The position numbers and the translations under genes were made by a program. A stretch of 64,000 nucleotides of DNA. It comes from Hymenobacter sp. BT559 (GTDB taxonomy: Bacteria > Bacteroidota > Bacteroidia > Cytophagales > Hymenobacteraceae). The DNA lies in NCBI RefSeq assembly GCF_016427535.1, contig NZ_JAELXV010000010.1, positions 38,135 through 102,134 of the forward strand. Direction: 5' to 3'. Below are positions 16,207-23,928 of the stretch, one piece after another. The notes under the pieces are model-generated. The model had not been told where the DNA came from, did not search any database, and saw only the letters and a program-made list of their open reading frames with translations. The number at the start of each line of letters is the position of its first letter. The stretch's first letter is position 1.

Positions 16207-16659
16207 CTACCGGTTGCGGACTGCTGGGGGTGGCCCAACTACTTCATCGCCCACCTCGGCCGAAGCCCGGGCAAATGCTTCCATGTCGGGCGGTGTGGTG
16301 GGGGGTAGGCCCGATGGGTCGGCCGCGGTGCCCGCCGCTTTGATGAGTTGGGCAAAGCCACTGGGCGAGGCGACTACTAGCCCCCGCGACTGCGCCGGGC
16401 CACTCACGACGGCATGGATAGTACCGCGCGGGATGAAGAAGTTTTCGCCCGGTTGCACGACTACTACGCCCGCTTCGGTGTGCACGCTAAACTCGCCTTC
16501 CAGCACAAACAAGTGCTCGGAATACATGGTGTGGCGGTGCATCGGCGTGGCTACCTCGGGCTGAAAAGTGCCCTCAATGAGGTCGTAGCGGCCTTCGGTC
16601 GTTTCGTGGTCGGCCAGAATGCGCGTGAGGGTGCCCAAAAGCCAGAAAGACTGGTTCAT
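16207..16659 (-). CDS. cupin-domain protein
   Basis: 150 residues. A single cupin fold: motif 1 PMHRHTMYSEHLFVLEGEF (about 40-58) supplies two His and a Glu, motif 2 is GENFFIPRGTIHAV. These are metal-binding residues of small cupins (quercetinase-like or storage types). Substrate is unknown. It sits 73 bp upstream of the DUF305 gene and 130 bp downstream of the esterase gene on the same strand, with a hairpin between it and the esterase gene. Confidence 0.8.
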   Translation of the reverse strand: MNQSFWLLGTLTRILADHETTEGRYDLIEGTFQPEVATPMHRHTMYSEHLFVLEGEFSVHTEAGVVVVQPGENFFIPRGTIHAVVSGPAQSRGLVVASPSGFAQLIKAAGTAADPSGLPPTTPPDMEAFARASAEVGDEVVGPPPAVRNR

Positions 16660-16721
16660 GAATTAGAACTGATAGGTTAGTAAAGAGAGCACCGCGAACG
16701 GGCGCCTTACCCCTGTATCAA

Positions 16722-16765
16722 CAGCCCCTGCCTTCTACCCTAACTTGGGTAAAAAGCAGGGGCTG
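16722..16765 (-). terminator. strong hairpin between esterase and cupin genes
   Basis: CAGCCCCTGC at 16722-16731 pairs with GCAGGGGCTG at 16756-16765, and TACCC/GGGTA pairs inside. It follows the esterase stop codon by 25 bp. There is no long T run, so termination may be partial. Confidence 0.5.
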
Positions 16766-16790
16766 AAGGAGTCGAAAGCAAAGCGGGAGT

Positions 16791-17762
16791 CTAGCCGAGG
16801 TACTTCTTGAGTTCGGCCGCCGCGTGCACAAATAGCGACTTGACGGCCGGTACCTCAGCTAGGGCGTTGAGCAGGCCGAAGTCGTGAATCATGCCGTTGT
16901 AGCGGATGGTAGTGGCGGGCACGCCGGCTTCGCTGAGCTGGCGGCCGTAGGCTTCGCCCTCGTCGCGCAGAATGTCGTTTTCGGCTACCTGAATGAGAGC
17001 CGGGGGGAGACCGGCCAGTTGCTCGGAAGTCGCGTTGAGAGGCGACGCGTAGATTTCCTGGCGCTGCGCGGGGTCGGTGGTATAGGTGCTCCACATCCAC
17101 TTCATGAGCGGTGCAGTGAGGAACCGGTCCTGGCCATACAACTCAAACGACTCGGTGCTAAAAGCCGCGCTGGTCACGGGCCACATCAGGATTTGCAGCT
17201 TGATGCGCGGCCCACCTTTCTCCTTGGCCATGAGGCAGGTTACGGCCGTCATATTGCCGCCCACGCTGTTGCCGACGATAGCTAGGCTCTGGCCGTCCAC
17301 GTTGATTTCGGCACCATTTTCTGCTACCCACTTGGTGGCGGCGTAGATTTCGTTGATGGCTTGCGGGTACTGCGCATCGGGGCTAGGCGTGTAGTCCACG
17401 AATACGGCCACGTAGCCCGAAGCCACCACTAGGTCGCGTACCATGCGCTGGTGGGTGGGGAAGTCGCCGAGCACCCAGCCACCGCCATGAATGAAGATGA
17501 ACACGGGCAACACCGTACCAGCGGTGCTGGAGGGGCGCACGATGTGCAGGGGTATCGTGTAGCCGTCCTGCTCGATGGTGCGTTGCGTGGTTTCCACGCC
17601 CGAGAGGTCCACCTTCACCGAAGCTTGCGCGCCAGCCAGCACCTGGCGGGCGTCGGGCACGGGCAGCGTTTCGAGGCCGGGGCCACCGGTATTCAGGGCT
17701 TTGAGAAACTCAGTGACTTGTGGGTCAATATGCTGGTCGGTGGCAAAAGGAGAGGCTTGCAT
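16791..17762 (-). CDS. alpha/beta hydrolase, HSL-type esterase
   Basis: 323 residues. The oxyanion motif HGGGWVLGDFPTH (about 92-104) and the nucleophile GNSVGGN (Ser near 166) define the hormone-sensitive-lipase group of acetyl-esterases; the acid is probably in AENDILRDEGE and the base in MIHDFGLLN. No signal peptide. It follows the F420-reductase-like gene by 75 bp, in the run headed by pirin, and a hairpin follows its stop. Confidence 0.87.
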   Translation of the reverse strand: MQASPFATDQHIDPQVTEFLKALNTGGPGLETLPVPDARQVLAGAQASVKVDLSGVETTQRTIEQDGYTIPLHIVRPSSTAGTVLPVFIFIHGGGWVLGDFPTHQRMVRDLVVASGYVAVFVDYTPSPDAQYPQAINEIYAATKWVAENGAEINVDGQSLAIVGNSVGGNMTAVTCLMAKEKGGPRIKLQILMWPVTSAAFSTESFELYGQDRFLTAPLMKWMWSTYTTDPAQRQEIYASPLNATSEQLAGLPPALIQVAENDILRDEGEAYGRQLSEAGVPATTIRYNGMIHDFGLLNALAEVPAVKSLFVHAAAELKKYLG

Positions 17763-17837
17763 AGGCTTGGCAAATTATGGATTGTGCGCTTAATGGCACA
17801 TGGTGAAAAAGAAACAGCGTAGTAGAGTGGCCCGCCG

Positions 17838-18437
17838 TTACGCCGGAAACCGGGCCAGATTAGTGCCCGACAGCGGGCCGGGAAACTGCTGAAAGCGGCC
17901 GCCCGTGGCCAACCCGCCCAAGTCGATGCCGGCAAAGCCCATGGCGTCGAGCAAGTGCATGACTTCCGCTTTGGCCGAAGCGTCGTCGCCGGAAATGAAG
18001 ATGACCCGCTTTCCTACTCCCTCGCTAGGGTCGAGGGCCAAAATGGCCGCTCCCATAGCGTTAAAGCCCTTTACGACGCGGGCGCCGGGGGCTTGCTCGG
18101 CCACGATTTCGGAGGACGTTTTTGGGCCTAGGTCCAGCGCTTTGAAGTCGGGGAAATGAATGGCGTTGGTCGTGTCTACGACCACCTGGTTTTGCCAGGC
18201 GGGCACGTGGGCCAGCACGTCGGCCACAGCATCCCACGGCACCGACAGCAGCACGAGGTCGGCCTGCACGGCTTCTTCGACCGTGCCAGCTCGCACGCCC
18301 GGCCCTAGGGTCGCTGCCAACTCGGTGAGGGCGGCCGGCCCCGATTTGCTACTGATGACAACTTCAAAGCCCGCTTTGGCCGCGTGGCGAACAAACGCCT
18401 GGGCAATGTTGCCCGCGCCGATAGTTCCTATTTTCAT
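17838..18437 (-). CDS. NADPH-dependent F420-reductase-like oxidoreductase
   Basis: 199 residues from the ATG at 18437, where the dinucleotide-binding motif MKIGTIGAGNIAQAF begins at once; longer starts add nonsense sequence. The fold is the Rossmann domain of the F420:NADP oxidoreductase/NADP_oxidoreductase family (LLSVPWDAVADVL, VVKGFNAMGA). Members outside F420-producing organisms act on unknown substrates. A paralogue is encoded at 27165-27764. It lies between the GNAT gene (49 bp upstream) and the esterase gene. Confidence 0.83.
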   Translation of the reverse strand: MKIGTIGAGNIAQAFVRHAAKAGFEVVISSKSGPAALTELAATLGPGVRAGTVEEAVQADLVLLSVPWDAVADVLAHVPAWQNQVVVDTTNAIHFPDFKALDLGPKTSSEIVAEQAPGARVVKGFNAMGAAILALDPSEGVGKRVIFISGDDASAKAEVMHLLDAMGFAGIDLGGLATGGRFQQFPGPLSGTNLARFPA

Positions 18438-18486
18438 AGAGTTTGGGATGAGGTGAAATGTAAGTATTTGAAGAAAAGCGGAGTGC

Positions 18487-18804
18487 CTAGTGCGCGCCGG
18501 CGGGCCGGTAGCCGGGGGCGACCAGCCGGTACCAATCGGGGTGCTGATGGATGTAGCGCGCCACAAACGGGCACAGCGGAATGATAGTCAGGTGGCGCTT
18601 GTCGGCCTGGTGCAGCACCTTTTCCACGAGGGCGCTGCCTACCCCCTGGCCTTGCAGGGCGGGGGGGACTTCGGTGTGTATCAGGCTTAGGTACTGGAGA
18701 TGCAACTGGTACTGTACCAAAGCAGTAGCGTCCGCCACTTCCAGCTCAAATTGCTGGTCGTAGGTGTTGTCTACCAGGGGTATGGCTTGATAGGCGGGGT
18801 TCAT
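18487..18804 (-). CDS. small GNAT-type N-acetyltransferase (YjdJ-like)
   Basis: 105 residues. The acetyl-CoA site is QGQGVGSALVEKVL and the C-terminal signature CPFVARYIHQHPDWYRLV is typical of the small one-domain Gcn5-like acetyltransferases. Substrate unknown. Its start codon overlaps the pirin stop codon by 4 bp (18801-18804), so the two are translationally coupled. Confidence 0.88.
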   Translation of the reverse strand: MNPAYQAIPLVDNTYDQQFELEVADATALVQYQLHLQYLSLIHTEVPPALQGQGVGSALVEKVLHQADKRHLTIIPLCPFVARYIHQHPDWYRLVAPGYRPAGAH

Positions 18805-19718
18805 AGCAGGGTGATGCGGGTGGATAAGTCCTGCGGTGACGTGACGACTTCGTACTTGATTTGCCCGTACTCGCCAGCGAAAAAATCTTCGTAAGCCATC
18901 GCTATTTCCGCGTGGCTGTTCATCACGAAGGGCCCTTGGGCCACCATGGGCTCGGGTATCGGCTCGCCGCCGAATACCAGCACGCTGACCGGCTCGATAC
19001 TAGGATTGGTGAAAATGATAGGGCCAACTTCCGCACCAAACAGCACCAACTCGCTTTGGCCATACGACTGGCCATTAAGCCGTACCGACTCGGCCGGGAC
19101 AAAGGCGGCGTAGTCCAGGCCTATTTTGGTAGCTAGGGTAAACGTGGCCTTAGGGTTGAGTTGCAAGAGGTACAAGAACTGCGGGCTGCTGGTGGGCACC
19201 GGCGAGGTGGCATCGCCCAGCGCCCCGAGCAGCACCCGGAGGCTACCAGCTACCTCGGGTAGCAGCACTTCGGGCACCGCCGTCGAGTGCAGGGCCAGGT
19301 AGTCGGGGGCTTCTGCTTTGTGGCGGGCGGGCAGGTTTAGCCAGAACTGGAGCGCGTGCAGCACGCCGCCTTTAGCTTGAAAATCCAGGCTGGGGTTTTC
19401 GTCGTGTAGCACGCCCCGGCCGGCCTTCATCCACTGCGCGCCGCCGGCCACTACCACGCCGTGGTGGCCGGCGCTATCGTAGTGCTCCAGGGCGCCGCTC
19501 AGCACGTAGGTGAAAGTGGCAATGCCCCGGTGCGGGTGGGCCGTTTCGCCGGTGGGCGCCTTGGGCACCTGGGGCTCGAACCGGGTGGGGTACACGTGGT
19601 CAAGGAAAACGAATGGGCCTACGGCTGCCACCATGCGGCTGGGCAGCAGCCGGTTGACGAGTAGCTTGCCCACTTTAGCATTGGTGCCCCCAACCTGCGC
19701 AATGATGGATTTGGCCAT
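18801..19718 (-). CDS. pirin-family bicupin protein
   Basis: 305 residues. The N-terminal pirin cupin carries FLDHVYPT, the metal site HPHRGIATFTYVLSGALEHYDS (His and Glu) and QWMKAGRGVLHDENP; the second cupin follows from ~170 (LLQLNPKATFTL) and ends with the pirin C-terminus. Some pirins are quercetin dioxygenases, others redox-sensing regulators. It heads the run pirin, GNAT, F420-reductase-like, esterase, and a TTGA-N6-TCAA box lies 78 bp upstream of its start. Confidence 0.9.
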   Translation of the reverse strand: MAKSIIAQVGGTNAKVGKLLVNRLLPSRMVAAVGPFVFLDHVYPTRFEPQVPKAPTGETAHPHRGIATFTYVLSGALEHYDSAGHHGVVVAGGAQWMKAGRGVLHDENPSLDFQAKGGVLHALQFWLNLPARHKAEAPDYLALHSTAVPEVLLPEVAGSLRVLLGALGDATSPVPTSSPQFLYLLQLNPKATFTLATKIGLDYAAFVPAESVRLNGQSYGQSELVLFGAEVGPIIFTNPSIEPVSVLVFGGEPIPEPMVAQGPFVMNSHAEIAMAYEDFFAGEYGQIKYEVVTSPQDLSTRITLL

Positions 19719-19795
19719 GGCGTGCGTGCTAGTTTGCAGGGCCTATACTGGAGCGCTGCTGTTGCAAAGGTGGTCAGTTGGGTGAGGGCGTTTCG

Positions 19796-19809
19796 TTGAC
19801 TTATATCAA
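19796..19809 (-). promoter_or_regulatory. Crp/Fnr-type box before the pirin operon
   Basis: In gene direction TTTCTTGATATAAGTCAA. It overlaps the stop codon of the Crp-family gene upstream and lies 78 bp from the pirin start. It is the second of four matching sites. Confidence 0.6.
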
Positions 19810-20417
19810 GAAAGCACCTCGGCGAGTGGGGTTTTTACCGCCAGCTGCCGCATGCGAATGCGGCTCAGGGTTTCGGGCAAAATGCCGAGGTACGACGCAA
19901 TCAGGTGTTGGCAAAAGCGGTGCTCGTAGTTAGGGTGCTGCGCCCGAAACGCGACGTAGCGCTCCTCGGCCGTTCTGGAGATGGTGGCCTCCAAGCGCTT
20001 CTGGGTGGCAATGCTTTGGCGCCGGTTTACGCCCCGCATCAGCTCGGCCCAGGCGGGCACGGTTCTGAGCAACTCTTGCATTTGGGCGTGCGTTATCAGC
20101 AGCAAGCTGCTATCTTCCACTGCCTCCAAGTAATAGCGCGATGGCGTGAGCAAAACCCAGCTTTCCCGGTCGCCTACCCAGCAGTTTTCGACCCCTAGGC
20201 TGAGCACGTGCTCGCTGCCTTTATCGCCCACGCTGTATAGGCGCAGCGCGCCCGTCAGCACAAAGACCAGGTGCTTGCAAATTTCACCCGCTCGCACCAA
20301 AAAGGCCTTTTTCTTCAGATTTTTGGGCATAAACGCGGCGCAGATACGCGCAAAATCTGCGTCGGAAACGGGGGTAGTACTACCAGCGTCGAGGTACGTG
20401 CGGAAGGAGGTATGCAT
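19806..20417 (-). CDS. Crp/Fnr-family transcriptional regulator
   Basis: 203 residues from ATG 20417 (a GTG at 20426 is possible). The N-terminal cNMP-binding beta-roll contains FLVRAGEICKHLVFVLTGALRLY; the C-terminal winged helix ends with HLIASYLGILPETLSRIRM, whose SxxETLSR recognition helix is usual in Bacteroidota Crp proteins. No cysteine cluster for an Fe-S centre is seen, so it is unlikely to be a true oxygen-sensing Fnr. It lies 56 bp downstream of a paralogous Crp gene and upstream of the pirin operon, which bears a matching box. Confidence 0.88.
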   Translation of the reverse strand: MHTSFRTYLDAGSTTPVSDADFARICAAFMPKNLKKKAFLVRAGEICKHLVFVLTGALRLYSVGDKGSEHVLSLGVENCWVGDRESWVLLTPSRYYLEAVEDSSLLLITHAQMQELLRTVPAWAELMRGVNRRQSIATQKRLEATISRTAEERYVAFRAQHPNYEHRFCQHLIASYLGILPETLSRIRMRQLAVKTPLAEVLS

Positions 20418-20473
20418 CGGTATCACTATAAGGGTTAGAAGCAGACCTAGGCGCTTTGCAAGCGGCGTCCAGG

Positions 20474-21082
20474 TCAGAAATCGTCCCTTTCAGCCGTAGC
20501 CGGGGCGAGTGGTAGCTTGGCCCGAATGCGGCTCAGGGTTTCGGGTGAAATGCCGAGGTAAGAGGCAATCATGAGCTGCGAAAACCGTTGCACATAAGTA
20601 GGATGCTGGGCAATGAAGGCAGCGTAGCGCTCCTCGGCCGAGCACGAAATGGCATCGTGCAGGCGCTTTTGCGTCGCAATGGCATTGCGCTCGTCTTGGA
20701 TGCGCACCAGCTCGGCTACCAGCGGCACGGTGCGCACGAGGTGCTGGGCTTGAGGGCAATTGACGAGCAGGAGCTGCGAGTCTTCCAGAGCCTCGATATA
20801 GTAGGGCGACGGGGTGAGCTGCGACCAGCTTTCCCGGTCGCCTATCCACATGTTTTCTACCCCCAGTACGTGAATGTGCTTGTTGCCGCGCGCATCTACT
20901 GAGTAGAGTCGTAACGCGCCCTGCACCACAAACGCCTGATATTGACACACTTCGCCTGCCCGCAACAGAAATTGCTTCTTCTGAAGTTTATAGGGTAACA
21001 GCTCGGCCGTAACCAGGTCAAAATCAGCATTGGAAATAGTGGAGCAGGTTTGCTGGTCGATGTAGTCGCGGAGAACCTGCAT
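20474..21082 (-). CDS. Crp/Fnr-family transcriptional regulator, tandem paralogue
   Basis: 202 residues from ATG 21082 (MQVLRDYIDQQT); a longer frame to 21151 adds unlike sequence. cNMP beta-roll with FLLRAGEVCQYQAFVVQGALRLY, helix-turn-helix MIASYLGISPETLSRIRAKL. It closely resembles the next gene downstream and was probably duplicated in place. It has no obvious cysteine ligands. It is divergent from the sigma-54 activator gene that starts at 21414. Confidence 0.88.
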   Translation of the reverse strand: MQVLRDYIDQQTCSTISNADFDLVTAELLPYKLQKKQFLLRAGEVCQYQAFVVQGALRLYSVDARGNKHIHVLGVENMWIGDRESWSQLTPSPYYIEALEDSQLLLVNCPQAQHLVRTVPLVAELVRIQDERNAIATQKRLHDAISCSAEERYAAFIAQHPTYVQRFSQLMIASYLGISPETLSRIRAKLPLAPATAERDDF

Positions 21083-21413
21083 AACATGAGCGAAAAAGGC
21101 GGAGAATCTATAGTCACTTGGCAGGTTGCCAAATGGGTGCCAATAGCCCAATCTAAATTGGTTGTTATCCTAAAAACCCTTAAAAAACAGCTACTTAACA
21201 ATGACAAAATGCAAGTTTTAAGTACGTGGAAAATTCTCCATCGTGTTGGATTATCCAATATATTGGAGATTTTTTTGGATAAATGTTCTATGAAATTCAG
21301 CTTCGCAGCCTACCTTACATCAGCTAGGTGTCCTAGCCAACAAGTCCGGCTACCACGCCTTCTAAACTTCCCGGTCGCTTAGGCAGCCACTTGCTACCCC
21401 TGCCCAATCGCAC

Positions 21414-23921
21414 ATGCCCGCACCCGCCGAACCTGCCGCCCTCGCTCTCATTGTAGAAGACGAGTTTCTGATTGCCAATGACCTAGGTGACATCCTGGAA
21501 GCGGCGGGCTACCAAGTGCTGGGATTGGCTGAATCGGGTGCGGAGGCGCGGGCGATGGTGGCCGAAACGCGGCCTAGCGTGGTCTTGCTCGATATCTTTT
21601 TGAAAGGCGAAGAGACGGGTATTGAGCTGGCGCACTGGCTGAATGAGCAGCACATTCCCTTCGTGTTTCTGTCGGCTAACCTCACCGACGACGTGCTGGC
21701 GGCGGCAAAAGTGACCGAGCCGTACGGCTTCCTCAACAAGCCCTTTCGCGAGCGCGACGTGCTCGCGGCTCTTGAAATAGCCCGCTACCGCCACGCCCAC
21801 AGCCAGGAGGCCAAGCTGCGCCAGCAGCAGCAAACCCAGATAGCTGTGAACGAGGCCATTGCCACGCTGCACGACCGTGAGCAGCTGTGCCGCGCCATCG
21901 CCACGCAGGTAAATCAGTCCGTGCCCATCAACGTGCTCAATCTGTGCCTGAGCCAGCCCGAAGAGCAGATTTTTTACTGGATGCTGCTGCGCCGCACGCC
22001 CCAGGGTACGTTTGAGCGGGTGCGCTTACCGGAGCTACTGGGTCCCGATACGCCTTCGGAACGGCTAAGTATGCTCGCTCACCCCACGGCCGCCGAGCTA
22101 GGCGAGCGGCGGGGCATTTTTAGCGGACCGGATTTTGAGGCTTTGAGCCAAGAGTTCAGCATGGCCCGGGCGGTGGGCGAGACCTTCGGGGTGCAATCCA
22201 TGGCGTTTTTCCCGGTGGTGTTGCAGCAGCGCACGTTTACCAGCCTGCAATTTGGTACCACGGCCGCCGCTGGGTTTTCGACCGATGACTACGCCGCCAT
22301 CAGTCTCATCATTCCGCAGATTGCGCTGGCGCTGGATAACTTGCTGGCCTACGAAGAGTTGGAAAGCCGGCGGCTGATTAAGGCCACCGAGCTAACCGTG
22401 GCCAGCGCCTTCCGCAACGGCCGCAACATTGCCGAAATAGCGCCTCATGTCGCGGCGGCCATCAGCGAGTTGCTGCCCATCAACCTGCTCAGCTTCTACC
22501 GGGTAGGGCGCGTGTTGCGCCACCCCAGCGCGATGGATGCCACCGTCGGCAACCAAGACGGCCATTTTCAACTCCTGCCCTTGGAAGCCATGCCCTTGCC
22601 CGACAGTACAGAAGAGGCAGCCCGACTTTTAGACGGTATGGATGCCTGGCTGCGACAGCCGCTGCTCAACGTAGGGGAGGCCGCCGCGCAAGCTCGCGAC
22701 CTAAACCCCGTGACCCGCTACTACGGCAACCTGCTCCAGCTTAAGTCTTCTATGTCGGTGCCCATCCGGCTCAAAGACCAGCCCGCCATCCTGCTCATCG
22801 TGGCCAGTAAGGCGGCCTACGCGTTTACAACGAAAGACCTGCAACTCCTGCAAGAGTTGGCTGAGCAGCTCGCCGTGGCCCTAGACAATCTACTGGCCTA
22901 CGAGCGCATCCGGCTGCTGAGCGAGCAGCTGGAGCAGGAAAATACCTACCTCAGCGAGGAACTGAAAACCAGCCACAACTTCGAAGAAATCATTGGCACG
23001 AGCCCCGCGCTGCTGGCCGTGCTGCGGGGGGTAGGGCAGGTGGCACCCACCGATGCCACCGTGCTGCTGCTGGGCGAAACTGGCACTGGCAAAGAGCTCA
23101 TTGCCCGCGCCGTGCACGACCGTTCGCCGCGCAGCGCCCGCACGATGGTGAAGGTAAATTGCGCCGCTTTACCCCCGCAACTCATGGAATCGGAGCTATT
23201 TGGCCACGAAAAAGGCAGCTACACCGGCGCCACCGAGCGGCGCATCGGCAAGTTTGAGCTAGCGCACGGCAGTACCCTTTTTCTGGACGAAATCGGCGAG
23301 CTGCCCTTAGAGCTGCAAGCCAAACTGCTGCGAGCTCTCCAGGAAAAAGAGATTGAGCGCCTAGGTGGTAAAGGACCGCTCCGGGTAGATGTGCGCATTA
23401 TCGCGGCTACCAACCGCGAGCTGGCCACAGAAGTGGCTACTGGCCGCTTCCGCGCTGACCTCTACTACCGGCTCAACGTGTTTCCGCTGGAGTTGCCGCC
23501 GCTCCGCACCCGCCCCGACGACCTGCTGCCCCTCGCCACCTATTTTCTGCGTAAGCTCAGCCAGAAGCTCGGCAAGCCCTTTACGAGCATTGCCAACGCT
23601 TCCCTACAGCAAATTCAGCACTACGCCTGGCCGGGCAACATCCGGGAACTGGAAAACGTGTTGGAGCGGGCCGCCATTCTGTCCGCCCCCCCGACGCTTG
23701 TACTCGCCGCGCCTCTGGTGTCCAGCGTCCCGCCCCGCCAGCAGGTGAAGCCCATGCAAGACACCATGCGCGAGACTATTATGGCCGCCCTCACCCAAAC
23801 CAACTACCGTATCCGCGGGTCGCGCGGGGCCGCCGTGCTGCTAGGCGTGAAGGCCACTACACTGGAAGCCCGCATGAAAAAGCTCGGTATTCCCTCGCGC
23901 AAGGAAAGCCGCACCGATTAG
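21414..23921 (+). CDS. sigma-54-dependent response regulator with two GAF domains
   Basis: 835 residues. Order: receiver (~10-125; VEDE, phospho-acceptor in LLDIFLKGEE, KPF), GAF (~145-325), GAF (~335-500), short coiled coil (QLEQENTYLSEEL), AAA+ domain (~525-760) with Walker A GETGTGKE, Walker B LFLDEIGELP and the sigma-54 contact loop, then a Fis-type HTH (GSRGAAVLLGVKATTLEARMKKL). The contact loop reads GSYTGA, not GAFTGA; Tyr is tolerated in some activators, so function is likely kept. The TPR histidine kinase gene faces it, 7 bp beyond its stop codon, and is the natural partner. Confidence 0.9.
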   Translation: MPAPAEPAALALIVEDEFLIANDLGDILEAAGYQVLGLAESGAEARAMVAETRPSVVLLDIFLKGEETGIELAHWLNEQHIPFVFLSANLTDDVLAAAKVTEPYGFLNKPFRERDVLAALEIARYRHAHSQEAKLRQQQQTQIAVNEAIATLHDREQLCRAIATQVNQSVPINVLNLCLSQPEEQIFYWMLLRRTPQGTFERVRLPELLGPDTPSERLSMLAHPTAAELGERRGIFSGPDFEALSQEFSMARAVGETFGVQSMAFFPVVLQQRTFTSLQFGTTAAAGFSTDDYAAISLIIPQIALALDNLLAYEELESRRLIKATELTVASAFRNGRNIAEIAPHVAAAISELLPINLLSFYRVGRVLRHPSAMDATVGNQDGHFQLLPLEAMPLPDSTEEAARLLDGMDAWLRQPLLNVGEAAAQARDLNPVTRYYGNLLQLKSSMSVPIRLKDQPAILLIVASKAAYAFTTKDLQLLQELAEQLAVALDNLLAYERIRLLSEQLEQENTYLSEELKTSHNFEEIIGTSPALLAVLRGVGQVAPTDATVLLLGETGTGKELIARAVHDRSPRSARTMVKVNCAALPPQLMESELFGHEKGSYTGATERRIGKFELAHGSTLFLDEIGELPLELQAKLLRALQEKEIERLGGKGPLRVDVRIIAATNRELATEVATGRFRADLYYRLNVFPLELPPLRTRPDDLLPLATYFLRKLSQKLGKPFTSIANASLQQIQHYAWPGNIRELENVLERAAILSAPPTLVLAAPLVSSVPPRQQVKPMQDTMRETIMAALTQTNYRIRGSRGAAVLLGVKATTLEARMKKLGIPSRKESRTD

Positions 23922-23928
23922 CAATGAC

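Noticed and set aside
21414..23921. GSYTGA loop as evidence of an inactive sigma-54 activator
   Set aside because: Tyr replaces Phe in some working activators, and all other motifs are intact.
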